Of a stretch of DNA of 64,000 nt, positions 11,819-23,785 are shown piece by piece. The notes under the pieces were generated by a model, which worked only from the letters and a program-made list of their open reading frames with translations, searched no databases and was not told the origin of the DNA. Numbering within the stretch: position 1 is the first letter of the stretch; every line of letters starts with the position of its first letter. Made by a program: the position numbers and the translations under genes. The DNA lies in the NCBI GenBank assembly GCA_023238725.1, contig CM041540.1, positions 5,834,708-5,898,707 on the forward strand, in the 5' to 3' direction. The stretch is from Scortum barcoo. Its lineage: Eukaryota > Chordata > Actinopteri > Centrarchiformes > Terapontidae.

Positions 11819-14800
11819 GTGAGTCTTGCAGAACTCAGGATGAACTCAACTAGAGAGTTAATCTCTGCAGGTTTCGACTCCTCTTATACTGTATATTAAT
11901 ATGAAAGAGGAGCATGTAATCAAATCTATTTTAAATGATGAAGCGTAACATTGAAAGTAGGACACTTCAACTTACTGTTGATGTTTTATGTCAAATACAT
12001 TTCAAGCATTAGTATCTTTAAAAAAAAGAAAAAGCAGGAAATGGAGCAGATGCTTTTAAAAACAAATATGTTAAAATATGTTTTGGCATTTCACAACTTG
12101 TTTAATGATGGAGAGGCAAAGTGTCAATTAACCTCATGAACATAAAAAGTACTATTCCCCAGGGGAGTGACATACAGTGCTATCACTCTGCAAAACGCTG
12201 AACTGTTATTATAGTCCGTCTTAACAACTTACTTAGTGGGACACAACTTTTAAAAATATATGAAAATAGCCTTTAGGGGTTAAAGTAATTTGTATCCTTT
12301 GAGAATTTACCAGAAACAAATAGCAATATCTTGCAAGAAAGTTAGATAACTCCCAGCTGGGTGAAGAAAACAACATTTAGCCTCATTTAAATTCACGGAA
12401 AAAAAAAAGAAAAGAGTTCATTTACATTGGAAATTAGCACAAGCACCTAAACCCATTACATCTGCCTTGAAATTATTCGAAAAAGCCCAAGAGGGGGTAA
12501 ATACTTTTGGAAACGCTGCAAGTTGCACTTTCCATTTCTTGCTTTAATAAAAGCTTGAGATTCTAATGTTTTGTATAACCAAAGTTGCAGATGTCAGACT
12601 TTTGTGTCTTATTAATGAGAACTCACTGCTGTGAGGCTTGACCTAAAGCTTGACCCCCTTAAATGCATGACTTGACTTGAAAAACCTTAAAGTCTGAAGT
12701 TTTTGAACCTAGGTAAAAAAAAAAAAAAAAAAACCATGCATGGCCACACACTTTGAATGTTTACATGTAAATATTGGGCCTTTAAAGTGCGAGGGCTTGT
12801 TCTGAGCTGTAAAAATAAACTAACAAAAGATTTCAAAGACAAATCTTCAGTGCATGTCATTTTAATGGTTAGTATTCGGAGACCTAAAGGACATGTGGCC
12901 TGCTTCTGAAGACATGTGCACCGTGCCCTCAGAACGTGATACTTGTCTCGAGGCTTGTTCCGACGAAGAGTTGTCACTTTGAACAAGTTGCATTAGTCTC
13001 AACTGACTTGAGACATGACTTGAACTTGCCCCGAAACAACTCAGCTCGTCTGTGGCGATGATGTCAGCAGGGTTGCCAAACTATATGTGTGTGTGTGTGG
13101 CTCCGCAGGAAAGAAGGAGCGCAAGTCGGACTGCGGGGAGTGGCAGTGGAGCGTGTGCGTGGCCAACGAAGGGGACTGCGGACTCGGCACCAGGGAGGGA
13201 ACACGCACCGGCACCGACTGCAAGCAGACCATCAAGACCCAGCGCTGCAAGATCCCCTGCAACTGGAAGAAGAAGTTTGGAGGTGAGGGAGGGCCGTGCT
13301 GGGTGGAAATTAGGAAATAAGGAGCCACATGGGATTGAATTCACTAGATTATGTCTCGTGTGCATTAGTGTATAGCCTAAAGGTCTATTTTTAAATAGCA
13401 TTTAAATTATCCACGACCACCCAAAGTCCCAGAGAACTCCCCTTCCTCTGCAAAACTGCATGCCTCCCATCCATCTCACCCCACACCTCTCCATGATGTA
13501 TGCCGGCCTGTCATTCATACAAACAATGGGCCCATTTTCACAATAGGAATGAGTAAGCTAGCTAATTAGAGGTACAACAGAAATGTCTGCTGAGGACGTG
13601 ATACATCGTCATGGAAAACACAGGAATAATCATCCTGCTTTGTCATTTGCTTTTTGGGCTTGAGACTGTGCAGCCTTCACAGCCAAAATGTCTCGCAGTG
13701 ACAAGCCTGGGGGACTTTTGTTCCCCCAGTAAGGCCTGTCAGGCAGGAGCCTGCTGCTCTGCAATGAGCCTGTCACGAGTGATGAACACACTGCAGGAAA
13801 TAATGGTCCCGCTAACTGGCTATATAGATTATAGCTGCAAAAGTTTTGGAGAAGTGGAAATAAGTTAGATGCCTCTGGCCTTTAAATTGTGGAAAGTTAC
13901 TTGACAAAAGAAAAGAAAAAAGATAAAAGAAAAGAAGAGGCTAACCATCCCTTCTTGAGTTGTAGAGGCTGAAATCCTCGCAAACCAAGCCAGTGTTTTT
14001 ATTTTGGATATTTTTGCAATTAAAAGATAAATAAATCTTGTAACATTTGGTGCCTACGCCCCACAGAATGTGTCAGAATCAGTGTGAAAAGACCCTGTAA
14101 TTTAACCCTGGCAACCCAAACCTGGATTCAGATGTGATGCTGCTCAGTAATAACGTCAGTCTGACATTGATGTAAGGACGATTTTGTTAGCGGACTCGTG
14201 GACTACAGCAAGTACTGCTATGTGTCATATTGCACTGAGGAGCAACATTATGTGGCTTTAGCTACGAGTACAACTTTATAAAAAAGTGTAAACTTGGAAT
14301 TATGAGGTTTTCTCTGAAAGTCATTCCAAACAGAGCAGAGCAGGAAAAAATTCAACCTTTGGTAAAACTGTTTGATCTGATTACACTATTTACTTAAAAA
14401 CTAACAAGTAAGTTTACAGCAGTTTTGAGTTTGCACATAGCCCAAATTATTTTCTGCAACAAGGGAGTGACAGCAACGCAGGGAGAGGATAACTGTGTGG
14501 GCTAGATGACATTGGAAACCAACACAACAGTTATGTTAAATGCAACCCAGAGGATGCCATGAGTGTTGTATTATTATAGGCATAAAGCTGCATCATATTT
14601 TATACATCTTTTTTATTTTTTCACAAACTGGCTTAGTTGCAGTTTTGTTGCCTCATAATGTAAATTTTCTTGATCCAGTCCCCATTGGTGAGCATTCTCA
14701 GCTTTAACTACTTTCTAAATAACAAACATTTGCAACTCAATTTAAGAAATGTCCAAAGGCGGGGCAACGTTCTGAATAATCGGATCTTTTCTAATCATTC

Positions 14801-17800
14801 AGAAATCTATTTACCCATGGAGGACTGATGAGAGGGTGTGATCGCGCTCTCGTACAACCATTTATTTATTTATTTTTTGCCTATTTGTATCCGACACCTT
14901 AAAGAGGTCACAGGCTGCCTGCCAAATTCCCACGAGCCAGCGAGGGAGCTCCTTCTCTGAGACAAATTATGGAGGTGCAGCATTTTTTTTTTTTTTTTTT
15001 TAAATTGACTCTGTAGGATTCTTGTAACATCGGCCCCATCACTCCCCCCTCCTCTGATGAGCACCCTGGGATCTCAGAGGCGGTGACGAGGGGTCTGGCG
15101 CTTTCATGTGAGAGGAAGCCGAGGAATGAGTGTCACAGCCTCCAGGGAGCATGGCTGGAGTGGCAACAAAATAATAGAGAGAGAGAGAGATTTGAGAGAC
15201 ATGGACATACAGTACACAAACACACACTTGTGCACACACACACACACATACACGCGCAAGCATCTTCAAACACATTTCTATAATATACATCAGGCGGTGC
15301 TGCTATTTCCCAGAGCAATCTTGCATCCTCTGGGGTTGGGTTGAAGGCGGGTTAAATTTAATATCAAATGAAAGCACATATGTGAACTTTATTTGAGGTG
15401 CTGCTCAAAGTACTTTCACTCCTCTGCTGCCAAGATTGTGTCTGTCCATTATTTCCAGGATGAACAGGAGCCAGTCTGTTTTTTATTACATTTAGCTAAT
15501 GGCGGGTTTCATCATATAGGAAATGTAGGGCCAAAGCTGCGAAGCGCCATCTGTTCCTGTTAGGGAAAAAAAACCAGCTATAAGCATCTTTTATGTTGTA
15601 GTTAATAAGAGCATCTCATGACAAGCTGCTGGCAGAACTCGGTTCGTCTTTGACAGTTTCTATTGATTGGTGGAGATAATAGCAAAGTAAATTAAAACCT
15701 CTCATTAAACACCCATTCAAAATGAATGATGCACTCCTAAGGCTTAAGGGGCGTATTTCATCGACTGACCGCTTTTTAAAAACAAATGTAGAAGCTGTAC
15801 GGTGTCATTTCGTCAGGTTTTTTGCCTGATTGCTCCAATACCATGCCTCCTCAAAGCTACTCCAAAGCATCTAATTAAGTATCTGATTTCTTTTTTTTTG
15901 TGCTATAGGGGAATGCAAGTACGACTTCCAAGCTTGGGGGGAGTGCGATCTGGCGACGGGCAAGAAGAACAGGACGGGTGTGCTGAAGCGAGCGCTCATG
16001 GATGCGACCTGCGCTGCCACCGTCACAGCCACCAAGCCCTGCGGGAAAATCCCCAAGACCAAGCTGCAAGGTAAGCAGAGGGGAATAAATCAACAGCAGA
16101 TAAAATGAAACTCTCACCGGGTGCATTGAGCCCGTCGGCAACAGCGAGGTGTGCCGAGGTGCTGTTGATGAATTGCCATGTCTTCAGAAACATGGCAGGA
16201 GGAGAAGATATGAGGTTTTACTGTTTCCGGTTTCAGAGACATCAACAAAATTGAATTTTTAACAGATGCTGGTACAAATATAAATGACTTAAATCTTGAC
16301 TTAAACAGTCATTACTTGTTCTTCACACCCACACATTGTATGTTCTGTATTTAACACACCTGGTAATAGAAAATAAGATGTGGTTTATTGTGGTACGATT
16401 CTTTAAAGTGACTATAATGAATAATTTTATAACAATTCATCAGATTATAGATAAGATAAGATCTTTTATTGATCCCACAGTGGGGAAATTCCACTGTCAC
16501 ATATAATGTGAGGACATAAACATAGTGGATGGACACAGCAACTAAAGAGCCAGATATCCATCTCAGGAGTTAGTTTAGACCAAAACAGAGCTGAAAGAGA
16601 GTGAAGATTGGACTTAAATTCATCAGGTGGCCAGAAACAAGACCCCAAATGGATGATAACTAAGTTCTGAATGTGTAAATAAGCAGCTGTTCGTCATATC
16701 ATCATGAAAGTGAACCTGTTTCTACAACTTATTTTAGGTTTAATGTATCTTTCCAGTGATTAATATTGGCAAGCCAGCAAAAAAAACATGCATTTAAGAC
16801 AACTTTGAAGTATCTAGAAGTAGCGCTTGTCCTTTTTGGTTGTGGCTAACAAACCTCTAACCTTAGCACATACCTGGCTGGATAAGACAGAACAGGCTGC
16901 CTCCCAAATTGTTCAATTAACAGACTTACTGGGATAAGTAATGTAATTACTGAATTTCAGATTGTAATCCCTTACGCATGGTGACTGAAAAAAGAAACTG
17001 CATTACCGAAATTCAGGATGGTGTGCCAACATATTCTGGGGAACTGATTCCTTTCTTTGTATGTCCTGAGGAAGGAGTTTTTCTTCCAAGTTCACTGGCA
17101 GACTTACATTTATTGAGCTGAAACCGAAATACCAGTGTTTTCAATAAAACCTCAACAAAATTCGGAGACAAAGCCAAATCGTGTTCATGGACTTTGTAAC
17201 GTAAGCTAGATAGATTTATTGGAACAAGCCATCCCTAAACCCCCCCGATACATTACGGTAACCGTTCTGGACGGGTCCAGAAGCTGAAAGTATTATTTAC
17301 ACTCCGGAGAAATGACATGTCACGAGGTCAGCTTAGATCAAAAGCAAGGCCCACGTAGAAGCAAACGACGATGATGATTTAGGAGAAGAATAGCTCCAGT
17401 GCTTTCTTCCACTGTCAAATCATTGTAAACACTTACAGGGGATGTTAGATTAGTTGGTGCGTTTAATTAATTATAGCTGAAGGGATGTTTACCACTTGGG
17501 TGTCTCTGTTTCTTCAGCTTAACTGCTGATCGTCCCCCTTGACAAGCTTGTGTATTTTGTGTCGTTCTGGATGTTCGCTGTGCTTTAGTTACAACGCAGG
17601 GGTCAAAATGCAAAATAGAGCAATCCGAATTTAATTTTGTTTACGACAAATTAGCGGCAGCGCCCTCGTCGAGGTGTATTTAAAAAGTGAACTTCCTCCA
17701 TCCTCTTTCTGATAATTACCATGAGAGTTTGAGAGATATTTATCTTGTCTCTCGGTACATCACAAACTGATTGTATCACCGCTAAATCCAACACACCCTC

Positions 17801-19736
17801 ACAAATGATTTCTTTCTCAGGTGGCGTCAGCTGTAATTCACATTCAGGGCACCATCGGCATGATTGAAACCCACCTACTTAAGTGCTAAGCTGAAGCAAT
17901 GAGTGACAGTGTTAAAGCCGGGGTGAATAGGTTAACTCACTATTCAGCTGTAATTACATGCTTTTAGCTTTCTTCAGTCATGTCAGAGAAAATGAACTCG
18001 GGAGCTTTTTTGCTCCTACTTTCTACAGGAAATGGGCAGTTATCGGGGGAAAAAATTGTCTAGTTGACACAAGATTTGAACTAATGCGAGACTATTAAAT
18101 AACCACATTGACGCGTGGAGAATATATAACCGTCTGCTCTGAGAGATTGGCTCAAAACTGGTGATGAGAAAGCACTCGATCCATTCCAAGTGAGTCAATG
18201 CCCTTTGTTAATTATGTAAACAAGGATGTAACTGACCTGCTGTGAATGTCCCATTGTCCAAACAAGATTATAATGGGTGGAATTGCTGCCAACGGTCATA
18301 AACTGCGGCCTTATCATGCTGGACAGATGACGTCCGTGTATGCACACGAGGTTTGCACACGGACGTTTGCTTAACCTTACTGTCACTGCGTCAAACAGCC
18401 GCAGTCAGGTGAAGTCCCTGGATTACAATGACGAGCACTTCTGAGAGTTTTTTTTTTTTTTTATTTAACGACAGGATGTCTGCCGCTGCCAACTGTAGCG
18501 CGTCTGTCTGCTCGACTGTTTGCTTAGGATTTTATGCCCGGCTCTATTTGACTTTCAAAGGAGGGTTCTGTTAAATTTTTCACTCCGGAACGCATCATTA
18601 ATGCATCGCGACAGGAAGTTCCTTGAGGAGCTGTACTGTACTCGCCATCTGTGATCCTCCTGCGCTTTCAAGCAAATATATAGGACAGCGTGTCTGTTAA
18701 AACAAAGATGGGTATGGATTTATGGTGTCATTCATTTTGTGTACTGAATAACATTTGCCTTAATGCGAGACTGTCCTCGCAAGAAAAACGACAGCCCGAC
18801 AGTCGTTTTAGTAAATGTTCTGTAATGACATACAGATGGACGACAAATTAAAGGAAAAAAATGAATTTAAATGAGGGAAAATACAAATGCAGATGTTTCC
18901 ACATAGATAAGAAGTACTTTGGTGGCATGGTTTGGGTCCACTTTTCCCCTCAGAGGGATGGTTCACTGCAAATCAATCCAAAGTTGTTCTGAGAGATTTT
19001 ATGATGAAAACTTTCTATCCTGATAGGAGGATGAGCACGAGGTGTCACTGAATGGTTTGATAAGGATGAAAATGATGTGAATCATATGCTGTGGCCTTCA
19101 GTCACCACACCTCAACACAACTACCACCTATGGGAGAAATTTGGAGTGATGTATTCTCCACCACCATCATCAAAATGAGGAAATATCTTTCGTTCATCCC
19201 TCCAGGAGAGTTCAGAGACTTGGAGAATCAATGCCAAGGAGTACTGAAGCTGTTCTGGCAGCACGTGGTGGACCAATACCTTACTGAGACACTTTGTTAT
19301 GTTGGTCTTTCCTTTAATTTGTCACCCATCTGTACATTTATGTTAAAGTGACAAAGAGCTCTAAAGGCCACGAGAATTATCACTCTCTTCCTTAGAGAGC
19401 AACAAGAACTACAAAAGTTGTTTTTTGCTGTATTTGGAGGATTTGTTGTGTAATGTCCAATTTTCCAATCGTCCTATCATTTTATACATTTATTTATGGT
19501 GTTCAGCACTATGGGAGATGGAAGCTCTCCCATAATGCAACAGGTGAGATTGAGAAATGGTAGACGGTCGACAGGTCTCCAATCTGTCAGTGTCCATCAC
19601 AGTCACAATGAGGTGGAGTGAATTGGCCAAGGTGTAAATCATTTGGACTGTGCAAGGTTTGATTTTTTTATTTTGCTATCTTAGCAATTTATGTGATATT
19701 GTTAATATAATATATATATATATATATATCTATATA

Positions 19737-19780
<44 letters not shown>

Positions 19781-22700
19781 TATATCTATATCTATATATA
19801 TATAAATATATATATATAAATATATATAAAAAACCTAATGCTAAATAAATTAATTTAATCATCAGACCCTTTCAGTTGCCACAGAACAGCACAGAATTCA
19901 AGAATATCCTTAAAAAATAAATTAAACTCCCTGGATAAATGCATGAATGCATGCACAGTACACGCTGATTATTCTGTTTTCAAATTTAATTCCTCATTTT
20001 TCATTATGCAGGAATATCGATGTAGGGGAAAAAATGTAAATGACAATGTATGTTTTCAGGTACGGTGGACGTGTGTGTGCATGCAGGTGAAAATGCGTTT
20101 GGTTTGCGGCCAGGCGTGTACCTGCGCTCATCAATTCCCATGATGGCCGGACGCGTGGATGCGGACTGACAGCCTAAGAGGTGTGAGAGCTGAGGGCGAT
20201 GGCGAGGCAGAGCGAGCGTGACAGTGGCCAAGATGAAGGGAGGCAGTTGGGAAGAGAGACTCGCTATCTGAGCGATGTGATTGCGCGATGTGCGGTGCGA
20301 TTTCCCAGGTCTGCCAGTTGGAAGATAAGCCCTGGGGCTCAAACAGAGGGGGTTACTGGGAAAAAGAATGAGGGGGTGCTGTGCACAATGAGGTGTGCAC
20401 AGGAAGGGGAAGTTGTGTATGGTTTTCTGTGTGTGTCAGGGGAAGGCAGAGATACAGTGCACAGCAGCAGGGATCAGAGGGCTTATGAAAAAGGAGAAAA
20501 AAAAAGCAAAAATGTTTGGCTCTGGAGTGACTGAGATGGAGAGAGGAGAGGCTATCTAACCCCCGGCTGGAAGCAGAGATCTGCCCGGCCGAATCTGCAA
20601 TTCTGAACAGCCGCCTTGGGTTCATGAGATAGGTTTCCCCTGACTGCAGCAGGTTGCCGTGATGGAGGTAGCATCTGTCATTTGCAGATTCTGGAGGAGA
20701 CAATGCTAAGAGGCGCCGCGGGAGCGAACCGAGATTCAGAGTTGCGTGTCTTTGCTGTCAAGCCCAGGTGAAACACGGACTCCGCGGAGCGAAAAGGAGA
20801 ACAAAGAGTGACAGAAATGAAACATTATGAATGCCTGTAGAAACCTCGTGGTCCCCGCCTCCCCTTTCAGCATAACAGCGGTGGGTTGTGCGCGCGAGGG
20901 ATGGCTGGGACGCCAGAGCTGGTTTGAGGTTAAACAAAAGGCTACGTCGAGATATTTCTGGCGTCTGTGAATTTGTTTGTGTCATCCGTTCTGGACGGGC
21001 CGGAGGTGTTCTGACGCCAAAATATTCAGAGCCACACAGAACATTATCACCGTTATCATTCACTATCTATTTTTCCCCATACAGAGAGGCAAAGAGGAAC
21101 TGCAGATACCGAAGTTGAGAAAGTTTTTAGACTGACCGACCAAACTGTGCGACAGATAATTAAGTTGTAATAGCTTCATTTTATGCCTTTTTAGGCAGAA
21201 TTTTAATGGAACTGACAGACCATCAGTCACCGTGAAATGATGACCTCCTTGAAATTGTCCACTCTGCCTTTGGATCTTGAGGCAAAGTGGAAGGAAAATA
21301 CAGTTCTTTCCTGTCCATTTGAACTAACTGATTTTCAGAATAAGTCAATCCATAAAAAAACATTAACACCTCTCTTGCTTTGCGGCAAGCTGACTACCTG
21401 GTTTGTACATTTTTTCTGTTGATATGACACATTCCTTTATATAAGAAACTACAGAGATACATTTCAAGCATTAATTAAACAAATGACAACTGGCAGGAAA
21501 TGGAAAAGAGGCTAGAAAGAGATGCCTGTGTCGGAGGCAGCGAGGAGAGCGAGCAGCGTCATGTACCGTAATGTGCAAATGCAGCAGAACGTACTCCAGC
21601 CTGGTACGAGAGCCACCCCATCTCACATTTGGAGCAGATACAACAGCGAAAGAGTGAATCCTTTTCTATCTATCTATCTCTCTCTCTCCCCGGGGAGTGG
21701 AATATGCGGACAAAAACAACAGGGGGAGAAAATATTCAAACAAATAGAAAAACAAGCAAACAAATGGGACGGAAGAGCAATTTCCGTATTTGCATGGGTG
21801 ACAGCGCTTTGCACGTCAAAAATCTTAATGCCCGTGGAGGCCTGCAACCGAGGTGACAAGAACAGATTTCCAAGATTTCCTCGTGGCGCGCATTCAGCAT
21901 GTTAAAAAGGGTGAAATGCAATTGAAATCTCATTGACTAAGCATACCTTGTACCTGTTGAGAAGTGCTCGCCGGCATGTCATCAGAGGGTTTCTGAGGTG
22001 TGGAGGTGTCTTTTCATGATAATCCATTCACATAAAAATGAATTTGGGATTTAAGTATTGACAGCCCTTTCAAACATTATCGCACTTCATCTCTTTTAAG
22101 ACGTGCCAAGATGCTTTTTTTCATATGTTACTTTCCTTTTAATGAATTTTTCAGGCAATCCAAGTCTGCTTTTTTTCCTTAAATGTGACTTCTTCCCTTT
22201 TTAACCACTGAAAACAGCATCATTACAAAAACACGTGCAGATTTTTACTTCTCATCTGACACGTCTTCCCTTTATGTAACGCCGGTGGAGTTGTGGACCT
22301 AAACAAAAGCGATGTGGGAGGATCTAAATTTGGTGTTAAGTGCAGCAGTAGGAACTTGCTCTGGATTAGATACATGGTCTAAACAAAAGGGTGTGGATTA
22401 GCCAGGTTGATATCTCTGTTCGACACATCATAAGCTGAAAAGCTTGCGAGAAAGCATCGCTTATTGTGGGAAGATTAGCAGCGCTAGGCTTCAAAGAAAT
22501 ACAAACAGATGCATATATTTAGAAAAAGATGATCAAATACAATGAGAAATACAGAAGTCTTTATTTTTTGTTAATAGGTCCCTTTTTTCCACAGCAGCCA
22601 TTTTTCTTTTGTCATTGTTGGAAAAGCACAGGTGATACTAATAATGTTAATGATGGCTTAGTTCTTTTCAAGGATCCCAGTAAGACAACAGAGTGATGGG

Positions 22701-23785
22701 TTAATTTTATGTCCAGTTTTATTTTTTTATTTGTTTCTGTCTCTTAAAGGGAAAGTTCCACATTGCCGAGAAGATTGGTGTGTTTTTGGATGCAGACGTG
22801 AACTTTAAAGCTCATGTGGGGTTTGTCACCAAATCTGCTTTTTTCACCTCCAAAATATTGCAAGAGTGTGACCATTTCTCTCTCTCTATGAATGACACAG
22901 AGGCTAATTCATGCCTTTATATTAAGCAGGATGGACGCTGCTCTTGTATCCAGTTGACAGACAGTTGATTATTTTGCTTGTTTTTAAAGCACTTCAAGGA
23001 CTTACAAATTAACTAAGGATTTGTGTTGCTATTATTTTATCAGTAGTATTAGCTATATATATATTTGTTAATGATTTAATGTTTTGGTCCGAATGTCACA
23101 TGGCAAAAAAGTCCTCCATAAAAATGCCAATTTGGCAGGAAATCCCAGTTCACCACATAATAATATTTTCAAAATATATCCATATAGGTACATCATCCAT
23201 ATCTGCACACATGGTCATATGTTTAAAGAATGAAAAAGACACAAAGACCGACACACATGCACAGACCAGCAGACTGACAGGCCAACAAACAGCTAGCCAG
23301 GAGCCAAACCGCTGCAGGTTATGCTCTCTTCTGGTTCACCAGAGCGGAGAGGCCACAAAGTAGAAAGGGAAGAAGCCATGGACTGTAGCTCCTGTCATGG
23401 CTGCCAGCTACCAGTCCACCGTTGCGGGAAGTTGATAAAGCGGGTTTTCACGGGGCATACACAAACGCCACCAAATCAATCCCCGGGAGAGGGCGAGTGG
23501 AGGGGCAGCGTCACAGTGTCACAGCACTAAACCTGCGCTCTGGCAAACCAAATCTAATTAAAAATTCATACGGTTGATTATTACAATCTGACGCAGAGCA
23601 TCTTTTGCTCTTCATGGACAAAATGGGATTTGTTGATTTTCAAAAACAGCACCTCTGGCAGAGAAAATTGTCTGAGCATACACTGGGGGTTGTAACTTTC
23701 CTTTTTTTTTGTTTTTTCTGTGCTTGCAGATGCAAAGAAGCAAAAGAAGGAAGGCAAAAAGCGAGAGCGCACTCAAATGGACTGA
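11725..23785 (+). CDS. ptn: Pleiotrophin (heparin-binding growth factor), four coding exons
   Basis: Spliced coding sequence: 11725-11818, 13109-13282, 15909-16070 and 23730-23785, 486 nt including TGA, 161 residues (human is 168). All introns are GT-AG and phase 1. Residues 1 to about 23 form a hydrophobic signal peptide (VAVMALLVLTVMAA). Residues 24-39 are a basic N-terminal tail. Residues 40-82 form the first thrombospondin-like domain with six Cys (40, 48, 55, 69, 78, 82) and the motifs CGEWQWSVC and CNWKK. Residues 92-134 form the second domain with four Cys (92, 102, 124, 134). A Lys-rich C-terminal tail follows. All ten cysteines needed for the five disulfides are present. CGEWQWSV and the GDCGLGTREGTRTG block separate it from midkine. 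From the family, it is a secreted, glycosaminoglycan-binding growth factor for neural and skeletal tissue, acting through PTPRZ1, ALK and syndecans. The N-terminal tail before the first Cys is about six residues shorter than in human. chrm2 lies downstream in convergent orientation. Confidence 0.97.
11819..13108 (+). other. ptn: ptn intron between signal-peptide exon and first TSR exon
   Basis: GT-AG, phase 1, 1,290 bases. It holds a long A run near 12,716-12,733 and ends in an unusual acceptor region made of about seven TG units followed by GCTCCGCAG. No other feature was recognised. Confidence 0.9.
13086..13099 (+). promoter_or_regulatory. (TG)7 tract in place of a polypyrimidine tract at a ptn acceptor
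   Basis: The TG repeat lies 7-20 bases before the AG of the acceptor of the 174-nt exon. UG repeats in RNA are known binding sites for TDP-43 and CELF-type proteins, and near acceptors they can modulate exon inclusion. Regulation here is inferred from position only. Confidence 0.45.
13109..13282 (+). CDS. ptn: ptn coding exon 2: N-terminal thrombospondin-like domain
   Basis: 174 nt, phase 1 at both ends, so it is frame-neutral if skipped. It encodes residues 32-90: a basic lead, then six Cys in the spacing of the pleiotrophin first domain, ending CNWKKKFG. The donor is GGAG/GTGAGG. The length equals that of the corresponding mammalian exon as I remember it. Confidence 0.96.
13283..15908 (+). 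other. ptn: ptn intron between the two TSR exons
   Basis: GT-AG, phase 1, 2,626 bases. It contains a T18-19 run at about 14,983 and a GA plus CA simple-repeat cluster at 15.17-15.26 kb. The acceptor TTTCTTTTTTTTTGTGCTATAG is strong. No other feature was recognised. Confidence 0.9.
15175..15260. repeat. (GA)n and (CA)n simple-repeat cluster
   Basis: A GA run at about 15,176-15,190 is followed by an interrupted CA run at about 15,215-15,255, inside a ptn intron. Confidence 0.85.
15909..16070 (+). CDS. ptn: ptn coding exon 3: C-terminal thrombospondin-like domain
   Basis: 162 nt, phase 1 at both ends. It encodes ECKYDFQAWGECDL and then the basic segment NRTGVLKRAL, with four Cys of the second domain ending KPCGK. 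This domain carries the main heparin/chondroitin-sulfate-binding face in the family. The donor is CAAG/GTAAGC. Human has QF where this protein has DF after KY. Confidence 0.96.
16440..16520 (-). mobile_element. 3' tail of a non-LTR retrotransposon (RTE/Rex3-like), minus strand
   Basis: GATAAGATAAGA next to TCTTTTATTGATCCCACAG and TGGGGAAATTCCACTGTCAC is the arrangement seen at the 3' end of many teleost RTE/Rex3-type LINEs, read on the minus strand: body, then GGGGATCAATAAA-like sequence, then short tandem repeats. The piece is truncated. The sequence to its right (to about 16.75 kb) may belong to the same or another repeat but is not recognisable. The family name is from memory of such tails. 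Confidence 0.55.
18955..19346 (+). mobile_element. Relic of a Tc1-like DNA transposon (3' part of transposase gene and end)
   Basis: The nucleotide string runs in the order typical of the 3' half of a teleost Tc1-like transposase: GAGGGATGGTTCACTGC, CACGAGGTGTCACTGAATGG, TGGCCTTCAGTCACC, then CACCTATGGGAG, CCACCACCATCATCAAAA, and finally TTCCTTTAATTTGTCACCC. In translation it keeps CHLWE-like context (His-Leu-Trp-Glu after a degraded SPDLNP-type motif), then breaks at TGA and shifts frame. Blocks are missing between the conserved parts, and the 5' half is absent. It is an inactive relic inside the last ptn intron. Confidence 0.78.
19704..19829. repeat. Long (TA)n array with TATC interruptions
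   Basis: About 125 bases of almost pure TA, interrupted by CTATATCTA/GATATATC units that make local palindromes. It starts about 360 bases beyond the end of the Tc1 relic. Confidence 0.95.
21664..21689. repeat. (TCTA)n/(TC)n microsatellite
   Basis: Three TCTA units run into a TC repeat. Confidence 0.8.
22765..22968 (+). mobile_element. LINE reverse-transcriptase C-terminal fragment (L2/CR1/Rex1-like), broken
   Basis: The plus frame reads IGVFLDADVNFKAHVGFV and continues with TKSAFFTSKILQECDHF and SLSMNDTE. This is the conserved pattern after the RT catalytic core of L2/CR1-type LINEs (LGV-DxxLxFxxHI, TKxAFxHLxNI, xxxLSxxDTE). After NDTE the continuation is found only one base out of frame (LIHAFILSRMD-like), so there is a frameshift, then TGA at about 22,968. 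Neither the RT catalytic motifs nor a 3' tail remain. It lies in the last ptn intron. Confidence 0.75.
23730..23785 (+). CDS. ptn: ptn last coding exon: basic C-terminal tail
   Basis: Encodes residues 144-161, DAKKQKKEGKKRERTQMD, ending at TGA 23,783-23,785. The Lys-rich unstructured tail is characteristic of pleiotrophin and in the family contributes to PTPRZ/glycosaminoglycan binding. The acceptor is GTTTTTTCTGTGCTTGCAG. Confidence 0.95.

Larger units (their letters stand above)
16071..23729 (+). other. ptn: Last ptn intron (7.7 kb), repeat-bearing
   Basis: GT-AG, phase 1. This is the main landing site for repeats within ptn: a LINE 3'-tail-like piece at 16.44 kb, a Tc1-like relic at 18.95 kb, a TA array at 19.7 kb and a LINE reverse-transcriptase fragment at 22.77 kb. 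The acceptor is a long T-rich tract ending TGCTTGCAG. The stretches 17.1-18.9 kb and 19.9-22.7 kb show no gene and no repeat I can name. Confidence 0.9.

Noticed and set aside
16900..17060. Sequence similar to a TAATCTGTAATCCCTTAC-type dispersed repeat
   Set aside because: Too diverged and too short to support a call without a repeat library.
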